Shown here: one piece after another, positions 27,201 to 36,509 of the stretch
Position numbering within the stretch: the first letter of the stretch is position 1
Layout: the number at the start of each line of letters is the position of its first letter
NCBI GenBank assembly: GCA_007125165.1
Contig: SLDV01000005.1
Span: forward strand, 1 to 62,072
Reading direction: 5' to 3'
Source of the DNA: Geobacteraceae bacterium
GTDB lineage: Bacteria; Desulfobacterota; Desulfuromonadia; Desulfuromonadales; Geopsychrobacteraceae
Length of the DNA stretch: 62,072 bases
Program-made: the position numbers and the translations under genes
Notes under the pieces: generated by a model
Databases searched by the model: none
The model's input: the letters and a program-made list of their open reading frames with translations, nothing else
What the model was told of the DNA's origin: nothing

Positions 27201-29017
27201 CTCTTGGCAGTATCGGCACGCAGGGAAAAACTCTTGATATAAATCGGCTGGTCATTAATAACCAGATCAGAATCAACCTGGTGCAATACGTACAAATCCA
27301 GGTTCTGCAGAAAGGGCATCAGATCATTGAGGTAGTTCCGTTTCAGGCTGTAATACTGCAGCCGAAAATAATCGCGCTGATCATGGAAGGGCCCCCAGAG
27401 ATCAAAAACATCTTCTTGGAAATGCAGTAACTTTTCGATGTTACGTAAGTCGCGTATGGCAAATCGCGGTTCATTGCGGGCACGATATTCCTTGCCGAAG
27501 GCCTTGATGTATGTGTCCCAGGTAGCAAAAGACTCAGCACTGAAATTCTTTTCCAGCAAGGTTCTGAATTTCAACTTCCAGGGCATGGTCAAGCGGGTTA
27601 ACCCCTGCTCCAGTTTCAGCAGATCAACCTGGATTGCCTTGCGACGCAACTGCATATTGACATGCAATGTCAAATAGTCGGAGGCAGCGTGAATCAGGCG
27701 GATGTCGACACTTTCTGCTTTAAAGTACCGCCGCATATAGGCTTCCAGGCGTTCGATGTGCTCGGGCATATAATATTCATTAGGCATGATCAGCAAGAGC
27801 GTTAAGCCCTGCTCCGCCGTTGTCGGCGCAATCACCACCTTGACACCGGCCTGACGGTGCATCTGGATAAATGAACGCAGCATCCGCCGCAGCTCATCCT
27901 CCTGCATCAGGAAAAGTTCAATTTTAGGAAAGCTGTTAATGATCTGGACCGTCTTGCGATAATTATGACTGTCGCGGATGATGTTCAGTTGACGTTGTGC
28001 CTTTTCAATACGCTGACGCAGGGCCGGTATCATGAAACTGTTTTCGTCTATGCTTTTCTGGGTATAGAAGCCAAAAAAACAGTGCTCACGATAACCTGTT
28101 TTGATTTTTTCGCGAAAACCCAGGTAGGTCAGACGCTCGAAACGATGCAAAGGACTACGGAACTCCGTTCTTTCCACATCGACAGTCTTACCATGCCCGA
28201 GAAGCGGGAACACTCTTTCCACTGACAGCTTGAAAGGCTTATCTGCCTTATGAAATGGCTCAAGATAAAAGTCTGTCAAACCGAGGGATTTACTTTTTTC
28301 ATACTTGAAGCGATCGATATCGTCGGATGACGTATAGGTGAAACTGCGCGTGGCAACCGGAATAAAATTGTCCTGCTTGAGCCAGTCAAAAAGATCCTTG
28401 TATGCGAAAAAACTCTCCTTTTCGGCAAGCTGATCAAATTTTTCCAGCATGGCCGGACGATCACGATATATTTTCACGGCCGCGCTGATAATTGTTTTCA
28501 GGGCCGTCTCCAACTCTTCGATCTGACCTTCGGCAAAACGTTCGAGTTCCATCCAGACAAAAGATTCGCGGGGCAGATCTTCAGACACATCTCCGAAAAA
28601 TTCAACTTGTCCGTCTTTTCGACAGACGGAAAAGATAGGGTGACATATCACATGAAATTGCAGAGCCTTACGATGCAGGTATTCCTGCAAGGAAGAGAAA
28701 ATATGGTTCGCATCAGGTGAGTTGGTAAAGAGACGATAATATCCAGGCTCTTCCTGAGCAAAGAGCTTTACCCTGACCTCCTGGTCGCAGTGGAATAAAA
28801 AGTTTCCGGCTTGACTTAGTCGTTCAATGATTTCGGCAAAACTCAACTGCGCCAACATACGCTCAGGAATCTCGCGGCGCAGGATATCTGCCAGAACAAC
28901 AAATTTATCAAGATGTTTTTTTTGCCCCTGGCGCCTTAATTCCGCCTTGATAGCTTCAGGCTCAAGCAGTTGTTCATATTCTTCTTTTGATCCACCACTT
29001 AGAACCGTTACTTTCAT
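24260..29017 (-). CDS. gdhB: Large NAD-specific glutamate dehydrogenase
   Basis: A 1585-residue protein, the usual size of the bacterial 180-kDa NAD-glutamate dehydrogenase (PF05088 family). It converts glutamate to 2-oxoglutarate and ammonia, chiefly for amino acid catabolism. The catalytic region shows KVARGGVRWSDRPDDFRTE, a lysine-containing NAVIVPEGSKGGFV and the nucleotide-binding GIGDMSGDVFGNGML. The N-terminal third is an ACT-type regulatory region and the C terminus a helical domain. An AAAGGAG site stands 8 bases before the ATG. The gene is monocistronic in appearance: 99 bases separate it from rsmA. The symbol follows common usage for this family and is not certain. Confidence 0.92.
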   Translation of the reverse strand: MKVTVLSGGSKEEYEQLLEPEAIKAELRRQGQKKHLDKFVVLADILRREIPERMLAQLSFAEIIERLSQAGNFLFHCDQEVRVKLFAQEEPGYYRLFTNSPDANHIFSSLQEYLHRKALQFHVICHPIFSVCRKDGQVEFFGDVSEDLPRESFVWMELERFAEGQIEELETALKTIISAAVKIYRDRPAMLEKFDQLAEKESFFAYKDLFDWLKQDNFIPVATRSFTYTSSDDIDRFKYEKSKSLGLTDFYLEPFHKADKPFKLSVERVFPLLGHGKTVDVERTEFRSPLHRFERLTYLGFREKIKTGYREHCFFGFYTQKSIDENSFMIPALRQRIEKAQRQLNIIRDSHNYRKTVQIINSFPKIELFLMQEDELRRMLRSFIQMHRQAGVKVVIAPTTAEQGLTLLLIMPNEYYMPEHIERLEAYMRRYFKAESVDIRLIHAASDYLTLHVNMQLRRKAIQVDLLKLEQGLTRLTMPWKLKFRTLLEKNFSAESFATWDTYIKAFGKEYRARNEPRFAIRDLRNIEKLLHFQEDVFDLWGPFHDQRDYFRLQYYSLKRNYLNDLMPFLQNLDLYVLHQVDSDLVINDQPIYIKSFSLRADTAKSLPMAQIKAPLLETLRALNSHEVENDYLHRLLLPTGLSWRQIDVFRAYRNYYLQLGSPFSKKRVAETLANNIAATKLLYRYFEGRFKPDPAWEDPMVREVKVLSPIRQELVNVLEEVSNPNEDKILRTLFNLIDSTIRTNYFVRCEKEDYFISLKISSLGVIDMPAPRPMYEVYVHSAQMEGIHLRGGKVARGGVRWSDRPDDFRTEVLGLVKAQMTKNAVIVPEGSKGGFVTKRSSDDRDQMGRIVKEAYETFMRGLLDMTDNRIGDQIVRPDGVIAHDDQDPYLVVAADKGTAHLSDTANAISESYKFWLGDAFASGGSHGYDHKKLGITARGAWESVKRSFREMGHDIQSEPFTVVGIGDMSGDVFGNGMLLSKKIRLLAAFDHRHIFLDPNPDPEVSWQERQRLFTLPRSTWEDYSTELISAGGGVYSRQLKEIPLSAQVAKWLGVRNKSIDPPGLIKLLLTAPADLLWNGGIGTYVKASNQSHEEAGDRANDVLRADANEMRVKVIGEGGNLGLTQAGRIEFALNGGRINTDSIDNSGGVDSSDHEVNLKILLRLLRQKGKVKSLKEGYALLATIEEAVCQDVLANNYTQTLSISLDELRIEKDVEPHLELIDRLSRAGLLDRRGEGLPSRKDVALRQPNRLTRPELAVLLAYSKMFLYRGLLEADLPDNKVVSQLLYDYFPPEITERFHEQLPLHPLAREITATMLTNRVVDQAGSAFFQTASRLTGRSQVTVANAYLIFDSLLSGPDLRRAIFSLDNKMPAPRQYELILKLESLLASFCIYALGNSMIIPSTTADLERISGQLQAYAGLLPKVLPATVWQECRQEKSTLQNEGLSPEIAYRFSVLDNLVDFLPLLCMVDSSGQDLESLARIKVVIDQRINVDGLLAQLAKVPVRDSWDRQARETLVSALHAVNVKLVHQVALEAAERPEAYFSHRRAKVRFLDNARQSLLVEEPRNFHPFSVMLHSLEGLTNP

Positions 29018-29116
29018 TACCGACTCCTTTGTTGGTTAATAGAACAACGACCTTAGCCTGCTTGATATGCTTCTCGTTGAGAATATAAAATAGCCCTACG
29101 CGGGACAAGCAAGACC

Positions 29117-29917
29117 TTACCCAGTGGTCACCTCTTTGCAAAATGCCTCTGTCAGTGCCGAGAACCGGGACAGATCCAGTGTTTCGCCTCGGCAGCCCGG
29201 ATCGATACCCGCACAGAGCAGAGACGCATCAATATCAGCGGCTTCAAGCCCCGCGGCCAGCAGACTGTTACGCAGGGTTTTGCGCCGCTGGGTAAAGGCC
29301 GCCTTGACCAGGCGCTTGAAAAGCACTTCATCGATCGGGTCAACCCGTGGTTTCTCCAGCGGTAGAAATGAGACAACCATTGAATCCACTTTGGGCGGTG
29401 GATTGAACGCGCCGGGCTTAACCAGAGCAACCTTGTCGATATCGTACCAGAGTTGGCACAACACCGAAAGGATTCCATAATCTTTGGTGCCGGGACGAGC
29501 CATCAATCTTTCAGCAACTTCTCGCTGAAACATGAGCACCATTCTTTTGAAAAGGTGGCGGTGGTCCAACAGCTTGAAAAGGATCTGGCTGGAAATATTA
29601 TAAGGCAGATTGGCGACCAGTGTGTATGGCGGTTTTTTAAACAATTCGGACCAAGAGAGCTTGAGGACATCGCCCTCATACACAGTAAGATGCTCCTCCG
29701 GGCGTTGTCTAAGGCGTTGAATCAGATCCCGATCGATCTCCATCACGATAACTTGTGCAGCATGCTTAAGAAGTTGTTCTGTAAGCACGCCAAGACCGGG
29801 TCCGATCTCGAGAACACGCTGATCCGGCTGCAGACGTGCAGCCGTAATAATTTTATCAATAACGGCAGGGTCATGGAGAAAATGCTGGCCGAACCGTTTT
29901 TTTGTCTGATAGCTCAT
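29117..29917 (-). CDS. rsmA: 16S rRNA (adenine(1518)-N6/adenine(1519)-N6) dimethyltransferase
   Basis: A 266-residue protein (also called KsgA) that dimethylates two adenines near the 3' end of 16S rRNA during 30S maturation. RFGQHFLHD begins the protein, VLEIGPGLGVLTE is the SAM-binding motif, and the NLPYNIS catalytic motif is near residue 103. The 4-base overlap with the DUF2062 gene (ATGA) suggests one transcript with tsaD and DUF2062. Confidence 0.96.
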   Translation of the reverse strand: MSYQTKKRFGQHFLHDPAVIDKIITAARLQPDQRVLEIGPGLGVLTEQLLKHAAQVIVMEIDRDLIQRLRQRPEEHLTVYEGDVLKLSWSELFKKPPYTLVANLPYNISSQILFKLLDHRHLFKRMVLMFQREVAERLMARPGTKDYGILSVLCQLWYDIDKVALVKPGAFNPPPKVDSMVVSFLPLEKPRVDPIDEVLFKRLVKAAFTQRRKTLRNSLLAAGLEAADIDASLLCAGIDPGCRGETLDLSRFSALTEAFCKEVTTG

Positions 29918-30444
29918 GGCTGTACGTCCTTGTCATCGCCGGGTAACAGCTTACGTAAGCGTTTCGGCCAGCGGGGAATCCGGTACTGTCGCAGCAATGG
30001 AATCAAACGCAAGGTCAGAGCATAACTGATCAGAGCCACCGGAAGACCGAGGACGATGGAACCAAGAACTAGCGGCGACCCTAATTGTACAGCGGTATCC
30101 CAGTTTAATTCACGGTTAAATATGGCGATACCGATAACCGGCTTGCCTAATAACATCCGGCCTATCTCGTATTCGAGAGCATAAATGAAAGGAGCAGTTA
30201 CCGGATTGGTGACCCAGACGCCAACAAAAGCGGCTATTTTGTTCTGCCGCAACACAAAGGCTAAGGAAAGAGCAATCAGAATATGGAAACCGAAAAACGG
30301 GGTAAAACCGATAAAAACACCCAGCGCCATTCCCCGTGCAATCGCATCGGGAGTTGATTTGAGGCGCGCCAGCCGAATCAGGTTAAGCTTGAATTGCCGG
30401 AAAAATCCGAATCGCTGCCAGCGGTTGATGGAAGGATCAGCCAA
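29914..30444 (-). CDS. DUF2062 membrane protein
   Basis: A 176-residue protein with three or four hydrophobic segments, matching DUF2062: a basic N-terminal region, then TPDAIARGMALGVFIGFTPF and WVTNPVTAPFIYALEYEIG. Function is unknown; proteins of this family are often next to glycosyltransferase or rsmA genes. It overlaps tsaD by 8 bases and rsmA by 4. Confidence 0.85.
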   Translation of the reverse strand: MADPSINRWQRFGFFRQFKLNLIRLARLKSTPDAIARGMALGVFIGFTPFFGFHILIALSLAFVLRQNKIAAFVGVWVTNPVTAPFIYALEYEIGRMLLGKPVIGIAIFNRELNWDTAVQLGSPLVLGSIVLGLPVALISYALTLRLIPLLRQYRIPRWPKRLRKLLPGDDKDVQP

Positions 30445-31453
30445 GATTCACCTGTTCCAGGGGCCAGCTCGACACGGCGTTAAGATCAAAACCAGACTCT
30501 TTGCCGTGGCTTAAATAATAATCGGCAGCCACGGCAATCATGGCCGCATTGTCAGCACATAACAAGGGACGGGGAAAGAAAACCCGGGTTGTGCCGACAG
30601 CAGTCAGCTCAGCAAAACGTCGGCGCAGACCCGAATTACAGGCAACTCCGCCGGCAACGACAACCCGCTCCAGAGCCTCCTGTTCGGCAGCACGCAGAAT
30701 TTTTATCGTCAACACATCCACTACGGCCTCTTGAAAGGCACTGGCAACCTGCCCGATCTGTTGTTCGTTCAAAGGCTGGGGAAGCTTTTGAATATAGTTA
30801 AGCACAGCGGTCTTCATTCCGGAAAAGCTGAAATCATGGTTGTCACGATTGAGCAGAGGGCGTGGGAACTTCAAATTACCGGCATCATGTCCTGCCGCAA
30901 GCTTGTCGATTATCGGCCCACCGGGATAACCAAGTCCCAGCATTTTTGCCACCTTGTCAAACGCCTCTCCGGCGGCATCGTCAATAGTCCGGCCAAGTAA
31001 TCGATAGGAACCGATCCCATCAACACGGTACAAATGGGTGTGGCCACCGGAAACCGCCGCCCCGAGAAAGGGATAGAGGACATCCTGCTCAAGGCGGATT
31101 GCCTGAATATGTGCCTCGATATGGTGAACGCCGATAAAGGGGATACCCAGTGCATAGGCAAAGGCCTTGGCAAAAGAGACTCCGACCAGCAGAGCTCCGG
31201 TCAGTCCGGGTCCACTGGTCACCGCCACCCCTTCGAGATCGGCGAGACACACTCCGGCCTGCTGCAGAGCTTCGTCTACCAGAGGGTTGATCACCTCAAG
31301 GTGACGGCGCGATGCCAGTTCCGGCACGACACCGCCGTAGATTGCGTGCAGGTCGATCTGGGAAGAAATAATGTTGGACAAAACCTCGCGACCATCACGA
31401 ACAACGGCGGCGGCGGTCTCATCACAGGAGGTCTCAAGGGCCAATAACAACAT
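30437..31453 (-). CDS. tsaD: tRNA N6-adenosine threonylcarbamoyltransferase
   Basis: A 338-residue protein of the TsaD/Kae1 family that, with TsaB and TsaE, makes t6A37 in tRNAs reading ANN codons. It starts MLLLALETSCDETAAAVV, has the metal-binding HHIEAH near residue 110, and nucleotide-binding AVSGGHTHLY and VVAGGVACNSGLR. The t6A made here is the substrate of MtaB, encoded 5 kb away. Confidence 0.96.
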   Translation of the reverse strand: MLLLALETSCDETAAAVVRDGREVLSNIISSQIDLHAIYGGVVPELASRRHLEVINPLVDEALQQAGVCLADLEGVAVTSGPGLTGALLVGVSFAKAFAYALGIPFIGVHHIEAHIQAIRLEQDVLYPFLGAAVSGGHTHLYRVDGIGSYRLLGRTIDDAAGEAFDKVAKMLGLGYPGGPIIDKLAAGHDAGNLKFPRPLLNRDNHDFSFSGMKTAVLNYIQKLPQPLNEQQIGQVASAFQEAVVDVLTIKILRAAEQEALERVVVAGGVACNSGLRRRFAELTAVGTTRVFFPRPLLCADNAAMIAVAADYYLSHGKESGFDLNAVSSWPLEQVNLG

Positions 31454-31465
31454 CGTACGTCCTTT

Positions 31466-32782
31466 TTAAAGCAGGTTAGCTGCCAGTTCAGCCAGCGATG
31501 AACGTTCCCCCTTGGTCAGGGTCACATGACCAATCAACTCCTGCCCTTTGAGACGCTCTACAGCATAAGTAAGCCCATTGCTGGACGAATCAACGTACGG
31601 GTTATCGATCTGGTAAGGGTCACCGGTCAGGACAACCTTTGTCCCTTCGCCGGCGCGACTGATAATAGTTTTGATTTCATGGGGAGTCAGATTTTGAGCC
31701 TCATCCACAATCAGATACTGTTTCGGAATCGAGCGCCCGCGGATGTATGTGAGAGGTTCAATTTCCATTAAACCCAGATCGATCAGTTCCCGATAACCAC
31801 GCTTACGCTTCCCGCCTTCATCGTGAGAGGACAATAACAGCTCCACATTATCAAAAATAGGCTGCATCCACGGCGCCAGCTTTTCTTCGATATCTCCAGG
31901 CAAAAAACCCAGATCCCGACCCATGGGAAATACCGGACGGGAAATCAGCAGGCGATTGTAGGTTCCGTCGTCAGCGGATTTGAGCAAACCGGCGGCGATG
32001 GCAAGCAAGGTTTTACCGGTACCGGCTTTACCGACCAGAGAAACAAGCTGAATGTCGTCATTGAGGAGCAGATCAAAGGCAAATTGCTGTTCCCGATTGC
32101 GGGGATGAATCCCCCACACTCCGTCTTTGGGAAACTTGATCAGAGGAACGATTTTTTGCCGGGCGGCAATATAGCGACCAAGCGCCGTATGTGACATGTT
32201 GGTATCATCAACAAGAGTCACACCCTGGTTGGCATAAAAATCCTCGTCAACATCAATGGAGCCCTGCCCATAAAACTGATCTACCAGTTCTTTGCTGACA
32301 AGGTATTCAGCCGTACCGGAATATAATTCATCCACCGGCACCTTGTCATTCTGGAAATCCTCCGCCCGCATATCCAAAGTATCGGCTTTGATACGCAGGT
32401 TGATATCCTTGGATACCAATACCACCTTACCGGCAGGCAGAGACTCCATGAGGTCTTTTGCCACCGCCAGTATCCGATTGTCACCACGATCAACACGCAG
32501 TTCCGGCGGCAGTTTCTGCATGAACTCCTGTTTATAAATAGCTACCTTAAGGGTACCACCATGATCAAGAGTGACGCCATCAACCAGCTTTGCCTGAGCA
32601 CGAAAACCATCGATCAGGCGGGATATGTGACGGGCGTTGCGGCCGGTTTCACTCTGATCTTTTTTGAATCGATCAATCTCCTCAATCACCGTCAACGGAA
32701 GAATGACAACATTGTCATCAAACTTGAAAATCGCCTGAGGGTCATGCAGAACAACATTGGTATCAAGAATGTAATATTTCAT
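31466..32782 (-). CDS. PIN-PhoH family ATPase
   Basis: A 438-residue protein. Residues 1 to about 140 form a PIN nuclease-like domain (YILDTNVVLHDP, VIEEIDRFK, and a late SKDINLRIKAD). Residues from about 220 form a PhoH ATPase with Walker A GKAGTGKTLLA and Walker B YLIVDEAQNLTP. PIN-PhoH proteins are thought to be RNA helicases with ribonuclease activity. The spacing to tsaD is 12 bases, so it may head the tsaD-DUF2062-rsmA group. Confidence 0.88.
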   Translation of the reverse strand: MKYYILDTNVVLHDPQAIFKFDDNVVILPLTVIEEIDRFKKDQSETGRNARHISRLIDGFRAQAKLVDGVTLDHGGTLKVAIYKQEFMQKLPPELRVDRGDNRILAVAKDLMESLPAGKVVLVSKDINLRIKADTLDMRAEDFQNDKVPVDELYSGTAEYLVSKELVDQFYGQGSIDVDEDFYANQGVTLVDDTNMSHTALGRYIAARQKIVPLIKFPKDGVWGIHPRNREQQFAFDLLLNDDIQLVSLVGKAGTGKTLLAIAAGLLKSADDGTYNRLLISRPVFPMGRDLGFLPGDIEEKLAPWMQPIFDNVELLLSSHDEGGKRKRGYRELIDLGLMEIEPLTYIRGRSIPKQYLIVDEAQNLTPHEIKTIISRAGEGTKVVLTGDPYQIDNPYVDSSSNGLTYAVERLKGQELIGHVTLTKGERSSLAELAANLL

Positions 32783-32813
32783 TTCAAATCTCTCTGATAT
32801 CAGGGCAAACAGG

Positions 32814-33980
32814 TCATGATCGGGGCGGCAGCTTCGTCAGTACTTCAACCTGCTCAAGAAAATAGTCGATATCTGTATCGGCGGTAAAAAATCCGGGGCT
32901 GACACGGATGGTTCCGGCAGGAAAAGTCCCCAGCGTACGATGACTGTCAGGAGAGCAGTGCAGTCCGGTACGAACGGCTACTCGCAGACGATCTAACTGA
33001 TATCCAACTTCTGCAGGATCCATCCCGTCAAGGGTAAAAGAAACAGCAGATCCGCGCGGAAGATCCGCAGGTGGGCCGTATAATTGGACATCAGCAATCT
33101 GTGCAAGTCCATTGAGCAGTCGTTGAATCAATCGGGTTTCACGAGCATGTATCTGTTCAACTCCGGTTGCCAGCAAAAACCTTAAGGCAGCGCCCAGACC
33201 AGCCAGCCCGGGAATATTGAATGTACCACTTTCAAAACGTTCCGGGAGTATCTCCGGTTGTAACGAAGAATGAGAATTGGCACCAGTGCCCCCGAAAATA
33301 AAAGGACGCAAATCGATACCTTCATGCATGTATAGAAAACCGGTCCCCTGCGGACCCAACAGGCCTTTATGACCCGGTGCCGCAAACAGATCAATCTGTA
33401 AATCATCGAGGTTTATCGGCATCAGCCCTGCGGTCTGGGAACCATCGACCAACAAAACAATCCCCTGTTGACGGCACCACCGTCCCAGCCCCTCAAGGGG
33501 CTGCAGCGACCCGAATACATTAGATGCATGGTTCATCACCAGCAAGCGAGTCGGAGCAATAAGGCAGGCAGCTTTGATATCAGCAATGGTGACCAGTCCG
33601 GTTTCAGGATCGGCAGCAACCTTTACAACGTCCACCCCCTGATCCTGGAATACCCGCAGAGGTCTGATAACGGCATTATGTTCCATGCTCGTAGTGACCA
33701 CGCGATCTCCTCGATTCAGCAATCCGAACAGGGCCTGATTAAGAGCCTGGGTCGCATTAGAGGTAAAAACAAAACGCTCCGATGAGGACACGTGAAAGAA
33801 TTCCGCCAGCAGCTCACGTGTTGAAAAAATTTCCCGGGCTGCTGCCAGTCCCTGTTCATGACTGCCTCGTCCGGCACTTCCACCACGACGCAGGGCGGCG
33901 TCCACAGCCCGGTAGACCGATTCCGGTTTGGGGTGACTGGTTGCTGCGTTATCAAGGTAGACAAAAGGCGTCTGTGGCAT
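32814..33980 (-). CDS. Cysteine desulfurase-like class V aminotransferase
   Basis: A 388-residue PLP enzyme. It begins VYLDNAATSHPKP, has the PLP lysine in AAPGHKGLLGPQGTG, and the catalytic cysteine is in RTGLHCSPDSHRTLG. The pattern fits the group II (SufS-like) TIGR01977 family, which removes sulfur from cysteine or related substrates. No sufBCD genes are nearby, while a separate NifS is encoded at 39.7 kb. It may feed sulfur to another pathway. It ends 31 bases before the PhoH gene. Confidence 0.85.
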   Translation of the reverse strand: MPQTPFVYLDNAATSHPKPESVYRAVDAALRRGGSAGRGSHEQGLAAAREIFSTRELLAEFFHVSSSERFVFTSNATQALNQALFGLLNRGDRVVTTSMEHNAVIRPLRVFQDQGVDVVKVAADPETGLVTIADIKAACLIAPTRLLVMNHASNVFGSLQPLEGLGRWCRQQGIVLLVDGSQTAGLMPINLDDLQIDLFAAPGHKGLLGPQGTGFLYMHEGIDLRPFIFGGTGANSHSSLQPEILPERFESGTFNIPGLAGLGAALRFLLATGVEQIHARETRLIQRLLNGLAQIADVQLYGPPADLPRGSAVSFTLDGMDPAEVGYQLDRLRVAVRTGLHCSPDSHRTLGTFPAGTIRVSPGFFTADTDIDYFLEQVEVLTKLPPRS

Positions 33981-34191
33981 GGACCTCTTTATACTCCAAA
34001 ACGTAGGTGCTTACGGAAAGGGAAATCAGGCTGTAGACAATACGTAATTTTTTTTACAACGACAAGACATTCCAACAGTCCCTCGTCCGGAAATTATCAA
34101 CCCCTACTATAATGGATTACAACCTTGCTGAGAACCGTATCCACATCTGATTTCGGCTTTGCCGAGACTATGAATAAAATATCACTTGAAA

Positions 34192-34238
34192 GCACAACAT
34201 GTAGTAAGTTACATTCCCTCAAACATTATATATAGTAC
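34192..34238 (+). promoter_or_regulatory. Tandem NrdR boxes overlapping the nrdJ promoter
   Basis: Box 1 at 34192-34207 (GCACAACATGTAGTAA) and box 2 at 34223-34238 (ACATTATATATAGTAC) each fit the NrdR consensus ACACWATATATWGTGT at about 11 and 13 of 16 positions. Their starts are 31 bases apart, the usual spacing of paired NrdR boxes. Box 1 lies in the 18-base spacer of a TTGAAA (34186-34191) and TACATT (34210-34215) promoter. NrdR is a known repressor of ribonucleotide reductase genes. Confidence 0.75.
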
Positions 34239-34289
34239 TTAGAGCAAATCCTTATCTGCTCAATCCACCAGCCACGAAGGACCAAAAAG

Positions 34290-36509
34290 ATGCCTGATCA
34301 TAAACCTGACGACACCCTCAACCTTTCCAGCAACGCGCTCACCGTTTTACGTAAGCGCTATTTTATCCGCGACTCGACCGGCAAGACACTTGAAAATGCC
34401 GAAGAACTGTTCCGTCGTGTATCCCGGACCATTGCCGGTGCAGAGACAAATCCCAACCAGCGTGAGCAATTTGAAAACGACTGGTATGACATGATGTCGC
34501 AGCTCAACTTTCTCCCCAACTCACCGACCCTGATGAACGCCGGGCGCCCCCTGGGACAACTGTCTGCCTGTTTTGTCCTGCCCGTCGGTGATTCGATGGA
34601 AAGCATTTTCGATGCTATCAAACACACCGCCCTGATCCACAAAAGCGGCGGTGGCACCGGTTTCTCCTTTTCCCGCATCCGCCCGGCCAATGACGAGGTT
34701 CAGTCAACCAGCGGCGTCTCCTCAGGTCCTATCTCCTTCATGCAGGTGTTCGATGCGGCAACGGAAACCATCAAGCAGGGCGGCACCCGCCGCGGCGCTA
34801 ATATGGCCATCCTGCGTGTCGATCATCCCGACATTATGGACTTTATCATGGCCAAGCGCGACCCGACAGTGCTGACTAATTTCAATATCTCCGTCGGTGT
34901 TACCGAAGCGTTCATGGAGGCGGTTGAAGCGGGTGACGATTACGCCCTGATCAACCCGCGTACCGGTGAACAGGTTAAACTATTGAATGCCACCAAGGTC
35001 TTCAATCAGATTGTTGATATGGCCTGGAACAATGGCGAGCCCGGTATTGTGTTCCTCGATCGTCTCAATCGCGACAACCCGACCCCGCTGGTGGGAGAAA
35101 TCGAAAGCACTAACCCCTGTGGTGAACAGCCCCTGCTCCCCTACGAGTCGTGTAATCTGGGCTCGATCAATCTGGCAAAAATGATAAAAGACCAACAGAT
35201 TGACTGGGATAAACTCAAGAAAACGGTAGAACTGGCGACCCGCTTTCTTGACAATGTCATCGAGGCCAACGCCTACCCGCTACCGGAAATTGATGAAATG
35301 ACCCGCGCCAACCGGAAGATAGGCCTCGGTGTCATGGGCTGGGCCGACCTGCTGGTCCTCCTCAACATCCCTTACAACAGCCCTGAAGCGGTGGCCCTGG
35401 CAGAAAAAGTGATGCGCTTCATTAATGATGCAGCCCATGAGCAGTCTGCTCAACTTGCAGTAGAGCGCGGCCCTTTCCCCAACTTCCCGGGAAGCATTTT
35501 TGATCACCCGAATGGCCGGGGGATGCGCAACGCCACCTGCACCACCATTGCCCCGACCGGCACTATTTCGATCATCGCCAACTGTTCCAGTGGTGTTGAA
35601 CCTCTGTTTGCTGTGTCCTATGTGCGTCAGGTGATGGACAATAACAAGCTGATCGAAGTCCATCCGATGTTCGCCCGCATTGCCCGCGAACGAGGTTTTT
35701 ATTCTGAAGAGCTGATGCAGGAGATTGCCGAAAAAGGTTCGGTACAGGATATTAAAGCAATCCCCGAAGATATTCGCAGAATATTCGTCACCGCCCACGA
35801 TATTACCCCGGCTGATCATGTCATGATGCAGGCGGCATTTCAGAAATATACCGACAATGCCGTATCCAAAACCGTGAATTTCTGCCACAGCGCCACCCGT
35901 GAAGATGTCTCTACTGTCTATCGCCTCGCCTATCAGCAAGGATGCAAAGGGGTCACCATCTATCGCGATGGCTCGCGTTCCATGCAGGTTCTCTCGGTTG
36001 CCGGCAAATCAGAGGCCAAAACCGAAGACGATGTCCCCATGGAAGCACGCAAAGCGCTGCGCAAACGTGAACGTCCACGCGCACTGACCGGTGCCACCTA
36101 CCAGATGGAAACCGGTTGCGGACCGCTCTATATCACCATTAATCAGGATGAGAAAGGACTGTTCGAACTCTTCACCACCATGGGCAAGGCCGGGGGCTGT
36201 GCTGCATCACAGTGTGAAGCCATCGGCCGTCTGGTCTCCCTGGCCTGGCGCAGTGGCGTGCAGGCGCGCCAGAGTGTCAAGCAACTGATCGGCATCACCT
36301 GTCATAAACCCAGCGGCTTCGGTAACAACCGCATCACCTCTTGTGCCGACGCTGTTGCCAAGGCGATTCAACTGCACATGGCAGATACGGAAGAAACCGT
36401 CGCCACATTCAGCAACAATGGCGGCGCCTGCCCCGATTGCGGCGGGCCGGTAGAGCATGAAGGGGGATGCTGTGTCTGTCACGCCTGCGGCTACAGCGAA
36501 TGTGCCTGA
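34290..36509 (+). CDS. nrdJ: Adenosylcobalamin-dependent (class II) ribonucleotide reductase
   Basis: A 739-residue enzyme that reduces ribonucleotides to deoxyribonucleotides using a cobalamin-derived radical, with or without oxygen. It shows LNFLPNSPTLMNAG, the substrate-binding GTGFSFSRIRP, the catalytic NPCGEQPLLPYESCNLGS and APTGTISIIANCSSG. The C-terminal region has a cysteine-rich zinc-ribbon (CPDCGGPVEHEGGCCVCHACG). No separate class I or III reductase is encoded in this window. A GAAGGA site precedes the ATG, and NrdR boxes are upstream. The 308-base upstream spacer holds no cobalamin riboswitch I can recognise. Confidence 0.95.
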   Translation: MPDHKPDDTLNLSSNALTVLRKRYFIRDSTGKTLENAEELFRRVSRTIAGAETNPNQREQFENDWYDMMSQLNFLPNSPTLMNAGRPLGQLSACFVLPVGDSMESIFDAIKHTALIHKSGGGTGFSFSRIRPANDEVQSTSGVSSGPISFMQVFDAATETIKQGGTRRGANMAILRVDHPDIMDFIMAKRDPTVLTNFNISVGVTEAFMEAVEAGDDYALINPRTGEQVKLLNATKVFNQIVDMAWNNGEPGIVFLDRLNRDNPTPLVGEIESTNPCGEQPLLPYESCNLGSINLAKMIKDQQIDWDKLKKTVELATRFLDNVIEANAYPLPEIDEMTRANRKIGLGVMGWADLLVLLNIPYNSPEAVALAEKVMRFINDAAHEQSAQLAVERGPFPNFPGSIFDHPNGRGMRNATCTTIAPTGTISIIANCSSGVEPLFAVSYVRQVMDNNKLIEVHPMFARIARERGFYSEELMQEIAEKGSVQDIKAIPEDIRRIFVTAHDITPADHVMMQAAFQKYTDNAVSKTVNFCHSATREDVSTVYRLAYQQGCKGVTIYRDGSRSMQVLSVAGKSEAKTEDDVPMEARKALRKRERPRALTGATYQMETGCGPLYITINQDEKGLFELFTTMGKAGGCAASQCEAIGRLVSLAWRSGVQARQSVKQLIGITCHKPSGFGNNRITSCADAVAKAIQLHMADTEETVATFSNNGGACPDCGGPVEHEGGCCVCHACGYSECA

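Noticed and set aside
24260-29017. Many shorter frames inside the glutamate dehydrogenase gene.
   Set aside because: They are on the wrong strand or frame of a clear 1585-codon gene and lack ribosome-binding sites.
34000-34289. Possible cobalamin riboswitch before the B12-dependent reductase gene.
   Set aside because: I see no B12-box-like sequence or matching folded core; the region is better explained by NrdR boxes and a promoter.
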